Source of the DNA: Chrysomallon squamiferum
Taxonomy: Eukaryota > Mollusca > Gastropoda > Neomphalida > Peltospiridae
Length of the DNA stretch: 64,000 bases
Direction of reading: 5' to 3'
Assembly: GCA_012295275.1 (NCBI GenBank)
Contig: CM022672.1
Coordinates: 8,769,034 to 8,833,033, forward strand
Shown here: positions 14,020 to 26,436 of the stretch, piece after piece
Position numbering within the stretch: position 1 is the stretch's first letter
Layout: each line of letters starts with the position of its first letter
The notes under the pieces: model-generated
What the model saw: the letters and a program-made list of their open reading frames with translations, nothing else
What the model was told of the DNA's origin: nothing
Database searches by the model: none
Position numbers and translations under genes: made by a program

Positions 14020-16797
14020 TTAAAACATTATACAATGTAACAGTGAAACCTATGTTTGGTATTTAAAAGCTCTGGAAAAATTAACACTGTGGCTTTCTAA
14101 CTATATTGATCTGTTTACAAAATGGTTGGTTCATGTAGGCATTATTTTCTCAACTGACACACAGTGCTGAGCCTAAGCCTCTGATGGCTTCTATCTTGCA
14201 CATATCAAATTCTTTGATGCACAACTGTTCTTAATAAACAACAACAACAACACTAACAATAAATACATAACAATCCTTTTAGTATAATTGTAGAAAATGT
14301 AATTTTTGTTCATTTCAAAAAAAAAAGATTAAGAAAAAAGATAAAACAAAATAAAAAATTAAAAGTTCTTAAATTTGTACCTATATATGCATTCAGCAGC
14401 TTCTTTTAAAATAATTAAAAATTAATATTTTTTGAAGAATAAATATTTTATAAATAATCCATAAAAAAGATAAAAACATCACAACAACAAGGTTTCGAGA
14501 CAACAGTATCAAATAAAATGACAAATCATGATATATGATGTCTGCAAAACATCCTATTACGAACAGCATAAAAGAAACACAAAACATCAAAGAGCGCGAG
14601 ACAAATAAAAAACATGATGGGAACAATTCTAAATGAAACAAGTCTTGGAGAAAATCTCAAATTATTTTGGTCACAAGCATGAATAAAATGTGTTGTTTAT
14701 GAAGCACAAAATTCAATTTAAAAATTTCTAAACATAATAATAATAATAACAAAAAAAAAAAAAAAACATTCACTCCAAGGCAAACTGATTGCAGTTGTCT
14801 TTGATTGGAACTGTTGGTTACTGAGACAAAATAAATGGTTGGTTAAGTTCAATTACATGATTAGACTTCTGTCAAGATATCGTGTCAAAGGCTGTCAGAG
14901 ACTTACAGTAATGAGAGGGCTCAGAGGATGCAAATGTGTTTTATATTTGCTGCTTACTGTGTAATAAGAAAAAATACATCTAAAACATCTTTCTGCTATT
15001 TAGTTTTTATTAAATGGTATAATTTAAAATGGACTTAATTTGTCAGTTGATTGGCCTTCCTCTCCATATGTGCATATGTGACAGATCTGATTTTTCTCCC
15101 CCATATTTTGTGGTTATATGTTCAAAAGCCATATAGAACCTAGCACATAAAGCTTTAAAACATTTAAGTATTTGTTAAATAACTTGCTTAAAGCAGCTGT
15201 TACCATACCTTGATGAATTAAAACATTATAAAATATATAAGCATTTTGAAAACTTGTATTGATAAAGAATATCTTTAACATACTGCAGCATATGGTAATC
15301 TGAAGGGGTCTTAAGATATCATAGAAGATGGATTATTTCAGTATATGATTATGTCTTATCCCTGGCACTAAATCTCAGACTGAAGTAATGGTCTATGTTC
15401 TAAATTTAGATGAAACTGTCCTGAAACAGTTTTTTTAAGCATCCAATATTTGAAATGCCAGACACATTAAAATGTTAGGGTAACATATAACCAAAACTAG
15501 TGCTAAAATGTATGCACCTTGAATGTTAATTAATAAAAATTTGTTCTGTCATTTTTTTTTTTTCTTGGTTTGCCTCTGTACAAGTTTACAATATAACTGA
15601 CATTTTTAAGATTAAAATAATGCTGGAGTAACACTGTAATCTTTGCATAATTTGAATTATTTCCTCAATGATTATGATTAAAATTATGAAAGAAAGCATG
15701 TTTTATTCAAACAACACACCCAAAACATTTTTAAATCTTATATACAATAGAATTATTAGTTTAGATTATACTTTATAATATATAGATGATCAGCTATAAT
15801 TAAAGATTAACTCAAATACAATTAATATATTGTTCAAAATCATTATGATTATGTAAAAAAAATAAGACAGTTAGCTAACTACAATAATCAATAAATGTGA
15901 TAAAACTAAATTATTTTGTTAATAAAATTATATGAACTTGCAAACACTGACACAACACACACTAGACGTTACAGGAATAAGGTCTTGAAAAATATTTTAA
16001 TGTCTCATATCTATCGCATAAATGACAAATTACCTTTAAATATTATAATCCTTAATAGGTAAGTTTAAAAAATATTATTAACAAAATACCACAGACTTTT
16101 ACAAAAAGGTTTTAAAAATTATTTCTAAAAACTAATATCAAATGATTTTATTTTGATGATGTTTTTAATTAAGTACACTTCAGTTAAGTCTGAAATGCTG
16201 AAAGCCTACTAATGTCAGATTACACTCAGAACCTTTTTGTAATGTAAATATACCCAGCCATGCAAGTTCACATTATAAGGTATGTTCATTTTTAGCAACA
16301 TTCTCATTAGAATTAAATTATACAGGAAAAATAAAAATGCCATAAGCAGCATAACACTGAGAAAAATAGACAAACAGCAACAACAAAACAGTGACACCAT
16401 ATATGCTATTATATAATGAGCATCTACAGTTACCACACAGATTATCAAAACATGGCATTTCTCTCAAGGATGTATGGCCCCAAATTACTAAATTACACAC
16501 ATTCACCATGATGGTGTAATGTAATTTTCTATAGTGTGATGCCCTTTGCTATTAATAACAAAGAAAACAGCCCCTTGTGAGAGAGCACTAGGTTTCTTCT
16601 TAAGTTTATTTGTAAAATATTTAACTATAGGTACAGTGATAAAACCATACATTAAAAAGATATAAAAACAAAATAATTTCTTATTCTTCATGATTATAGA
16701 TGTAATGACTATATGTCTTTACTAATTGCAAAAATAATTTGAAATTATACAAAACATACATACATACATACATACATACATCTATATATGTACATGG

Positions 16798-16800
<3 letters not shown>

Positions 16801-16837
<37 letters not shown>
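16801..16837. repeat. (TA)n microsatellite
   Basis: Pure TA run preceded by ACAT tetranucleotide repeats at about 16755-16782. Confidence 0.9.
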
Positions 16838-16841
<4 letters not shown>

Positions 16842-18902
16842 AGAATATACAAATAAAAAAGTAATTTAATATTACTTCATACAGTTTTTACAACTTCTTA
16901 AGATTAAATACGATGATTAGAGGCTGAAACTTACATCTTAATGTCTACAATCAAAAACATATGTTTGAAAATTCACCAAACTGACTATAATATTATTAAG
17001 ATTGAAACAAGCAAATAAAAGTGAATTATAAAATGCCATTAGATTCATAAAAAAGATGTCAGTAATAAACAACAATAACCACTGTTCAGGTTATGTTTAG
17101 AAAAAAAAATAAAAATAACTTAAAAATATTTATTAAACATTAAAAAAAATAAAAAAATAAAAAAATGCAAAAGCAAAAAGGTAAATTATTAATGAACAAA
17201 AACCATAATATTCTGCCTACAAATGATATCTCTGGATAATTTGTTAAAATCCAACCTGTAATTTGCTGTTTAAGTATTTATAGTAAATTACACGTTTATT
17301 CTGCTGTAATATTATGAAAATACTATACAGTAAATGAAAAGCCAATCAGTTGTTTAGTGCTTGCTACCTGCAAGGCCTGCATCAACTGATAATCAACTTT
17401 TTCCAATTATCAGTCCATTAAACGTAACCACTACACATAATAGTCTGCAGACAAGCAAGCTACAGTCAATAATAATCCAATTTGCTAACAAGAAAAAATT
17501 TCCTTCACCAAAAATGGAAAATAATAGTAATAAAACATCAGACACAATGCCATTGTGAATACATCAATGCACAGAGATAATTGCATCAAAAATCAGATAT
17601 ATTAACAATAAATATGTGGGGGAAAACTAAGAAACAGATATGACACAAATGTAGGTTAGATATATAATTAAAAGAAAAATAAGCCCATACTGTATACCAT
17701 TTACAAAATGTTTTTGTTTCATATAAATTATATGTACAGATGTTTTTTATTTATAAAGGCTTTAAAAAAAAATGAATTAATAAAATTGAAAAAAACTAAT
17801 TTCAGTGTTTTATCATTATTATGCAGAATAAATTGTTTTTATTAATACTTGTAGTCAGTTGTTACTCTGTAAGATAATGAATAAATATTTATATAATTAT
17901 CAAATGTCATGCAAATGATATCTCAAAAGATTGGTTTGTTGTTGTTGTTTTTTCTTATAAATACAATACAGAATCATAAATCAATAAATGATAAATCCAT
18001 TGGAAAAGATGCCTACGTGCAGAGGCTCAATCTTTTCAGTCTATTTGCATTAAGAATATTTGAAAATCAAATGATTATTGAAAATGAAGAAAAAAAATGA
18101 TTTCTTAAAAGTGACAAGACAATAAAATTATATAATACAATTTTATAATCTTTTCTATTATATATTAACAGAACGAGACTAAATAGATTTTATGAAATGG
18201 TACTTTAACAGAAAATTTAATCCATTTATCTTTTTAATTTTTTGTTTACTTCATATATTCATTATTATCAAGATTATGCAAACTATAATAATGAAAAGGG
18301 AATGTCTAATATTATTATGATAACAATTATTCCAATAATTAATACCTTCCACTTTAAACATTTAATTAATGATTTCTTAATGTTAATGTTGCAAGTCATT
18401 ACCAGTAATATGCATATTTAAAATTAAAAGCAAATTATACAAATATCTGTTTACCTTTATGACCTTGATCAGTTTAAAATACTAAACTATAGATACATTT
18501 TTGTTATTTACAGAAATAACTAATTTAACTAATATGATTAAAAAAGATAAAATTAAAAAATTAAAATTCCAATTTGTATTATAAACAATAAATTACTAAT
18601 TAAAAATAATAACAGTTTATCATTTACCTGTTATAATGCTGCAACTCATTTACATTTTTAAGCAGTAGCATTTTTTTAAAACACTGACTTGTCATCATTA
18701 TATTTAACTATATTTATGTTTTTATCAGTTTATAACATTTTAACTCCAAAATATTTATGCAGTTATCTATCATACAGATTGGTGTGACTGGAGTCTTTAT
18801 GATTTATAAAGCTATTTGACTCGACATTGAAAAAAAATGGAATATCAAGAAATCTTTAAAATCTTATCAGTTTATCTGAAATGATTGTTACACAAGAGAT
18901 AC

Positions 18903-18952
<50 letters not shown>
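18903..18952. repeat. (AAT)n microsatellite
   Basis: Fifty bases of AAT triplets. Confidence 0.92.
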
Positions 18953-18953
<1 letters not shown>

Positions 18954-19299
18954 TCACTTGTATATTTTGTAAAAATGTATTTTTCTCAAAGGCCTTCGCA
19001 GTGGACAAATAAAGCTGACACCTGACATGCATATTTTATGTAATAACAAAAAATGCGGCCGCTTAAAAATTCGAAGATAAACAAGAATACGTTGTTGCAC
19101 TTTAGAGTTAAATATTTACGCTATATTACAGTTTATCTCGATTAAGTGCTATTCAGTTACTGTAATTTACTATATCACTATCAGTATCACTATGACTGTC
19201 ACAAACGCTGTCACTGTCAGGGTACTAATACTACCATCACTCTCAGAATGTCACTTGTTTATGAATAAATTATTTCTAACATTTTTATATTAGTAAACT

Positions 19300-19390
19300 G
19301 CCCTGTTTTGGGATTATATTTCAGAGTTTTTTTACTTTACCTCATTGAGAATTAGTTCAAGTTGCATGCACGTTGTGGTTACGTTAATCA
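19300..19390 (+). promoter_or_regulatory. candidate LYAR 5' non-coding exon end and promoter-proximal region
   Basis: The LYAR start codon at 20279 is preceded by TTTTTAAAG, which could be an acceptor, so a non-coding first exon is plausible. A consensus donor GTAAGT at 19391 follows a locally less AT-rich stretch, and a CpG-rich GCGGCCGC motif lies at about 19055. This assignment rests on splice consensus alone and the transcription start is not determined. Confidence 0.25.
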
Positions 19391-19958
19391 GTAAGTTTAC
19401 ACAAATAAAACTGTCAAAAAATGCCTTATGCAAATATTATACGGATCAACAAGAGCATTTCGCTTAGATACAAATGTTATCAAACTACCAGAAAACAGTC
19501 TTCTACAAGTGTTTTGTCTTCCTTTTTACTTATATTTAGACGCCTTTTTTTCTAGAGCATTAGTCTTTGAGTGTTGTAAAGAATCTTTCCCTTTTTTTAA
19601 GAAAAAAGTAAAAAAGAATCTTTCCTTACTCTATTTATTCTTCCTTCTATTTCAGTTTTTAGATATACTTCCACAGCTTCTACAGTACATCTTTTTACAA
19701 TATAGACGTTTAGATACCTTATCTTTCAAAATGGTTGGTGCATCTTTACTGGAGGGATTCGTTAAGGGAATATCCCTGTTTTTATTTTAAAGCGGAAAAG
19801 GTTATCTCTAATATATATCCACGTGTGGTGGTTTGAATTTAGCCATTATTTCAGTAAATATTACCAAACAAAATCTACAAATATTAATAGATGACTTTTA
19901 GCAGTTATATTTTCAGGAGCAATTCATTTTAAATGCATGCATATCATTATTTAATTAT

Positions 19959-19961
19959 TAT

Positions 19962-20018
<57 letters not shown>

Positions 20019-20022
20019 TATA
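19959..20022. repeat. (TA)n microsatellite
   Basis: TA repeat interrupted by TAAATA, ending in AATAAT. Confidence 0.9.
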
Positions 20023-20278
20023 ATAATAATATATTGTTAGTATGTTACTCAACTCAATCAGTTAATGTTAGTGTTAAGCTAATATTATAATAATATTACT
20101 TTTTGTTTCAAAAATAATTTCAAATAATTCTTTCGGACGCAATTTCTTCAGAAAGCGACAATTATATTATAAAAATATTAATATGCTATCACTGTATCAG
20201 TAAAATACTAAATATGTTTTTGAATGTCATAGACTCAGTGATAAAGGTTTATTTTCATATTTTTAAAGAGATTCAGAA

Positions 20279-20540
20279 ATGGTCTATTTTAATTGTGGAG
20301 GTTGTGGTGAGGCCCTGAAAAAGAACCAAGTTGAGAAACATTACTCACCTCAGTGTCGAAACTGCCAAGTGTCGTGTGCTGACTGTGGCACCGAATTTTG
20401 GTAAGATGTTTTTTCAGATACTGCAGATTTCTGAATCATTCATTGACTGCAAAATCACCACTGATAACAAAATTTTCCTTATAATCTCTACTTGATTCAG
20501 ATTTTCAAAAAACAGTAAAGTGCCATCTAGACAGTATGTG

Positions 20541-20580
<40 letters not shown>

Positions 20581-21309
20581 GTATTATTTAAAAAAAAAAT
20601 TATATAATAAAAGGAATTATTTTATTGATCTACCTTAAATGGTAATATACCTCCTACCGACAAAAAGTAATATTGTGGAGAAACAAATAATGTAAAATTT
20701 GAGTTTTACCAGGCCTAGGCCCAAAGATAGGGTCAAAGACATTGAAAAGTATTTAAACATATATAGTTTTCAAATATATTGAACAAAACTGTTTTTGTTC
20801 CATTTTAGACATGCATTTTATCATATAATTATTGGTGAAACATCCCATATAAATAATTATTATCAGCATATTATCATTATAACCATAGTTATAGTAACAA
20901 CACATATCACATACATACCACATGTCACATCAGCTTATAAAGTGTTCATTATTTCTAAGGAATCATCTGAAAGATTCTTAATTCATTTATGAAATTGGTT
21001 CCAGGAATCAAATATTCAGATAAATACCTAAAATTGTTTCATTTTCTTTCTTTTTTCAAAGTATTGTAATTTATTTAAAAATCAAAATACTTTCTGAAAA
21101 TATTTAAAAATGAATAACAGTATTTTTCAATTTTGAAAGCTCATTAATTTTACAAATGTATACAAACATTTCAGAAAAATTATTTATATACTTTCAGATA
21201 CAAATAAAAATGTTACTGACACAGTTTCTGACTTTTACCATCCAGTGAACCTTTGTCTTGTGTATTGTTTATTTATTCTTTATACAGAGAAACATTTTTC
21301 TAATTGTTA

Positions 21310-21358
<49 letters not shown>

Positions 21359-24300
21359 TAATAATAATAATATTTTATAAATTTTAAGTTACAATTTTAA
21401 CATTGTTTTTTCTTCCAGGGGAAATGATTATCAAAAACACATAAAATGCATCAGTGAAGAAGAAAAATATTCTGGAAAAAACTATGTTCCCAAAATTAAT
21501 AAAGGCGAAGCAAAGCAAGAACAGTGGATCCAAGTAATACATAATTATTCAGTAGTTACGAAAAAAATGTTTAAATTCATATCTGATCATTTTTCATTCT
21601 TCGATATGTGGTTTTGATGGGAAAATAAGAAATTCAATTTGAATCAGATATTAAATTACACAGTACAGTATACATTCTTCTGACAAGTGTAGAAAGTTTT
21701 AATTTGTACTGTAGTGACTTCTCATTGCTTTTCTTGTGTTTCAGCAAGTACAGTATGCCATAGGTAAATGCAAATGTAATCCAAAGGTAAAAAAGATACT
21801 GGTTAGTCTACTGGATTATCCTAATATTCCTCGAAAGAAAATCAAATTTGAGGTAATCTTGTTTTTGTGAGTTTTAGTATATCTGTGTGTGTAGATATAG
21901 ATACAGATATATACATACCTATAAACACACACATACATGCAAAATGAAAAATAAAAAACGAAACTGTATTTAACAGATGCAAATAGACTTAAAAAGCAGA
22001 GTATGTTTGATTTTTTATTCACTTAGAATACAAGTATAGAACATGCTTTCAACAAGCAAGCTATGTTTCTTTTTGTCTTTTAAAAAAAATTAAAATGAGA
22101 GTAAATTGAAACAAATAATAACTTACTGAGAGAGGATCACAGAACACAGCAACATTCTCACTCGAATTGGTGGAATGAAAGTTTAAAGAAAGCACATTTA
22201 ATTCAAAAGTAGCCATTTTCAAAAACAGCTGGTTTATTCTCTTTTTTTCAGATTTCTGTAAGCCAAATAAACAGTTCAGTACCTGTAGTTAAATTAGTTA
22301 CATTAATACAACATACTAAGATTACTTATACATTTTTCATTTTAGAATTTCCTTGCCAACAGTTTACGAATTCATGATAAGTATCTTGTCTCTCAGGTGT
22401 GGGATATCCTAATGGTGGAAGCAAAACCAGTAAGCTGTCTTTGTTTTAAATTTTTACATCAAATTGAAGTTATTGACATTATAGTGTTCTGATTAAAGTA
22501 ACCATGCTGGTGTAAATATTTCTTTCAAAGATTTTTAACCAAGCTTTTTACAACATTGTTGTCTAAACATTGCGTTTCTGATATCACAATGCATGGTTAA
22601 CAGTTTAACATTATCAAAAAAATGAATAATAAAAAATAATGTTCAAACATTAAAGAATCTGAAAATGTTATGTAAATATTTGGTAAATTTAAAAAAGTAT
22701 ACATGTTACCTTTTTCTGTGTGTATGGATCATGTATGAGATGTTGTATATTGTTAGAGAGAAAAATATGGATAGCATAATTATTAATGTATTAATAAATA
22801 AATAAAACACTTTTTTTTTCTTGTTGTCAATTTTCTGTACTTTTTTTTTTTTCCTGAAGGTAAGCAACATAGAGCCAGGAATATTGGAAGAAAATGGGAA
22901 ACAAAAAAATGGCGTTACAAATGATGAAAAAGTTCAAGAAGAAGCAAAGCTTAACAAGAGAGAGAAAAAAGAGGAGAGGCAGAAAAAGAAGAAAGACAAA
23001 AAACACAAGAATGAAATTTCAGAGGAAACCACAGAAAAAAAAAAAAGAAAACAATGTACAGAGACTGAAGGTGACACAAATGGTGAAGCACACACAAACA
23101 GAAAGATGAAAAGGAAAAGGAAACATGTTGATGTTGCCTCTGATGACAGTGAAAAGAAAGAAGAGAACAGGCTTGAAGAAGGTAAAATTATAAATTTTTA
23201 AAAGTTATTAAATACTGACAGTGATTGTTAGAATCTGATTTGATACATTGTGGATCATTTTCAACTTGTGATCAGAGCTCTGAATGATAAGGCACTGCAA
23301 TAAATTATACATCTTGTTGCTCATTCCGTTCTTCGACTTGTTGATTTTTTATTTTAATATTATTCCTCTGTGTTTCAGATTTTTATTGTGTTAATCAACA
23401 TTATCAGTGCAAATAGCACTACATAGATACCAGTTTTATTACTATTATTTGTGAGGTAGTATTCAACAGGTAAAGCAATACCTTCACTCAGACAAAAAAC
23501 ATCCATTTTGATTTTAAAAAAAAAAATTATTATTATTCTCCACCTTAAAATCTAGATACTCCATTCTTTTTCCATTTTATGGTTGGAAGTTGTTGTTTTG
23601 CAACATTTTCAACCTGATTACCTCCTTATACAAGTTATGTATTTAAAAAGATTGGTTTCTTTAACAAATGTGACTCTTACTTGATACCTGACACTTCAGT
23701 TACAGTTATTAAAAAATTGCTCATTTTCTGCAAAAGTGGTGGTCAATTATGTAATGATTCCAAATTGCATATCTCCAAAAGTAAATTTGATGACTGAAAT
23801 CTTTTGTTTGCATTTTCCCCATCTTTTCTTCTCTTCATTTAGCTAGATAATAAGTGTGGCTAGTATCCATGAATTTCCTATGCACCAACACATACTGTCA
23901 TTCTGATTATTAGTAAAAGCTAAAACATTATTATTAAAATTGTTATTGTCTTTGTGCTAGATATTTACAGATTTTTTTTTTTATTATTTTTTTTTTTTAA
24001 ATATAAATGAAAAATAAATGTTTCAAGCTAGCACTAGATTAGCTGATTGTATTGAAGCCAAACAAAGTGTCATGTTACTAATTCATTTTACTAATTCTAT
24101 AATATGACATGACTGTTGTATTCTTCAGTGCAGCCTTTTAGAATCCTTTTTTTTTTTTTTTTTTTTTTTTAATTAACATAGGATAACAGTTTGAATTACA
24201 AACTATATTCAAGTTTCTTTTTACAAATTTTCATTTATTTTTTTTTTTTTTTTTTTTTAAAATTGTATTCACCTTTGTAATGTTATTCTTACAAACTGTA

Positions 24301-24860
24301 TTTAACTTTATGACTTTTCTTTTTAAATATTAAAAATAGTTCAAGAATGTGATGAAGAGACAGACCTCCCAGAGCAGAAAAGAATGAAGTTTAACTGGGA
24401 AGATGTTATTACACAAGTACTTCAGAAAAAGGGAGAAATATCTCTTAAGAAATTAAGGAAAAAGGTAATAAAATAAAGGCTATGTATAAACGTGGTTGAG
24501 AATGATTTAATTTTCTAAAACAGATTTGAGATATTGATACATTGATTGGTTTTATGATATCAAGATAATGGTCTAATTTTGTCCTGTTAAGATAACAATA
24601 ATTTGTCAAATCGTATCATTTATTTTTCCTTCTGTTGTAATGTACAGTCTTATTGAATTAAATTTTGATTTCATTTTTTTTTTTATGTTTTAATTAATTA
24701 TTTTCTTTCTTTTTTTTCTTTAAAGGTGTTGTCAGAATTTTCTGCACAAGGCCATGTTGCAAGTTCAGAAGAAAAATTGTGGTCAAAATTCAACAAGAAA
24801 GTCACAAAAAATCCTTTATTTAAAATAGACAAAGACAAAGTGAAATTTACTACACAATAA
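20279..24860 (+). CDS. LYAR: LYAR, cell growth-regulating nucleolar protein
   Basis: Nucleolar zinc-finger protein linked in vertebrates to rRNA synthesis and cell growth. Coding exons: 20279-20400, 21419-21533, 21745-21852, 22346-22429, 22860-23181, 24340-24464 and 24726-24860. All are GT-AG with matching phases and total 337 codons (336 aa; the human protein is 379). Residues 1-51 carry the LYAR-type C2HC fingers (C6, C9, H21, C26, C29, C33, C36, H48, C51). Exons 3-4 match the conserved central segment (NIPRKKIKF, then SQVWDIL). Exon 5 encodes a very basic Lys/Glu-rich nucleolar-type region (about residues 145-250). Exons 6-7 encode the conserved winged-helix-like C-terminus (FNWEDVI, KLRKKV, KVTKNPLFKI). 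The start is the only ATG in frame with the fingers and matches the family N-terminus. A polyA signal AATAAA lies at 24874. Convergent with the RIG-I-like gene. Confidence 0.95.
20541..20580. repeat. (ATT)n microsatellite in LYAR intron 1
   Basis: Pure ATT triplet run. Confidence 0.9.
21309..21372. repeat. (AAT)n microsatellite in LYAR intron 1
   Basis: AAT triplets for about 50 bp, then imperfect, ending about 45 bp before the exon 2 acceptor. Confidence 0.9.
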
Positions 24861-25437
24861 TTTTAGTTTAAATAATAAATTTGTTTTAAATAAATATTGA
24901 TACACAAGCTAATACAAAATTTACATGCTCTTGTCTATAAGCTTATCGATATAAATAAACAAAAATTTAGAAAAATCCTTTGTGTTAGGTGGACAAAGTG
25001 AAACAAGAGACAATAATTTTAGTTTTATATAATACATTGTGATCCATAGACTATTAAAATATTTACTACTTTAATAAAACTATAAGCTTAACAATATAAA
25101 ATTTAAAAGTCTTCATAAATCCTTTATTTTAGTGAAACATAAGACGCAATAATTTTAGTTTTATATAATACATTCTGATCCATATATTAATGAAATATTT
25201 ACATACTAACTTTTACATAATACATTCTAATCCATATATTAATGAAATATTTACATACTAACTATAAACGTAACAATATAAACTATAAAAAAAATCTTGG
25301 CAAATCCTTTAATTTAGACAGAAAAAGTGAAACATAAGACACAAACTTTTTTTGTTTTATATCTGATACATAGACTAATAAAATATTTACTACTTTAATA
25401 AAACTATTAGCTTTTCAATATAAATAAGAAGAAATCT
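24809..25437 (+). repeat. four-copy tandem duplication of the LYAR terminal exon end and 3'UTR
   Basis: A unit begins AAATCCTTT(A/G)TTT and continues through AAAGTGAAA, CAATAATTTTAGTTTTATATAATACATT, a TTTACTACTTTAATAAAACTA-type phrase and AACAATATAAA. It occurs at about 24809, 24973, 25117 and 25302. The first copy is the real end of the LYAR coding exon and its stop codon; the rest are downstream and broken. Copy 3 also contains an internal direct duplication of about 50 bp (around 25157-25263, phrase ATCCATATATTAATGAAATA). Confidence 0.8.
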
Positions 25438-26436
25438 GACCCATCATATCAAAGCAGATGTTAAATCACAGCTTGGCTGATTGGAGTGACAAACGATTCA
25501 GATTCGCAAGCTTCATTCACCCATGTATAAAAGTTAAAAGTTGGACAAGCATTTTTTTTCAGAAAATGAGGAATTGAAATTCTGTAAAACACACTTAGGA
25601 TTAATATCCATCAATTTTGTCATTGGATCAAAGATACATTTTTCACATATAAACCTATTTTTGACAAAATACAAATGGAAAATGTTTGTGGTCACTCCAG
25701 TATTATTTGCTAACCTCGTCACCTTGGCCATGTGACTTATGACCTGGTTCATTATGACAGGTCACACTGGCATTGAAAACAATTTTATTTTTAAAAATCT
25801 GATTATATATTCAACTTTAAATAAGTATCCACAAATATACATCGTTAAGACTGACATTTTATCAAGTATGTCAAATTTATTTTCTCATGGCACAGCCAGT
25901 TTTCCATCATGAATTTCTTTTCTTCATTTTTTTTTTCTTTTTTTAAATTTTCACTTGTTTATGAAGAAATAAGCTGAGGTATATTTCAGGATGTCAGTAT
26001 TTACTGTTATTTTCTGTTACTAACGTTAAGATTCCCACTCATCTATATATTTACTTATGTATTTAAAAGAAAAAAGACAACTAACACAAAAAGCAGAATC
26101 CACCATCAAAGTTAATGCCAAATAATAACTGATTTCAATTAATTTTAACAGCTGGTGAATTTTGTAGAAAAATAGAAGAAACAAATTCAGTTTTACTGAG
26201 GATTAAAATTAATGGTATAAAAAACAGCTTTAATTTAATTTAATAAATGACAGTTTTTTTTTACTGACCTGATGATTTATATACTGAAAGGAAAAATGTC
26301 TATTTTTGTTGATTTAAAATAATTTTCATTATATATGATTAACTGCTAGAATGAGTGAATAACAAAGTTGTTAAAAATAATTCTTAGGTTAATTACTGAA
26401 CATGAGGAGTTACTAAAAAAATGTTTTAATCTGTAT
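25438..26436. other. convergent intergenic region between LYAR and the RIG-I-like gene
   Basis: AT-rich sequence holding the 3' untranslated sequences of both convergent genes. Overlapping frames of about 65-72 codons at 25534-25752 on both strands have no recognisable motif or splice support. Confidence 0.6.

Larger units (their letters stand above)
5551..19300. other. gene-poor AT-rich region
   Basis: Apart from the repeats listed separately I find no convincing exon in this stretch. Candidate frames of 60-100 codons occur, but they have AT-driven composition, no good flanking splice sites and no recognisable motif. It may be intergenic DNA or long intron of the gene that owns the exon at 5396-5550. 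Confidence 0.6.

Noticed and set aside
19428-19790. 120-codon plus-strand frame upstream of LYAR
   Set aside because: Composition is AT-driven, it is rich in Phe/Leu, it contains a small internal duplication and it matches no family. A real short gene cannot be excluded, but nothing supports one.
22894-23109. Second frame inside LYAR exon 5
   Set aside because: It is a shadow of the Lys/Glu-rich coding exon in another frame.
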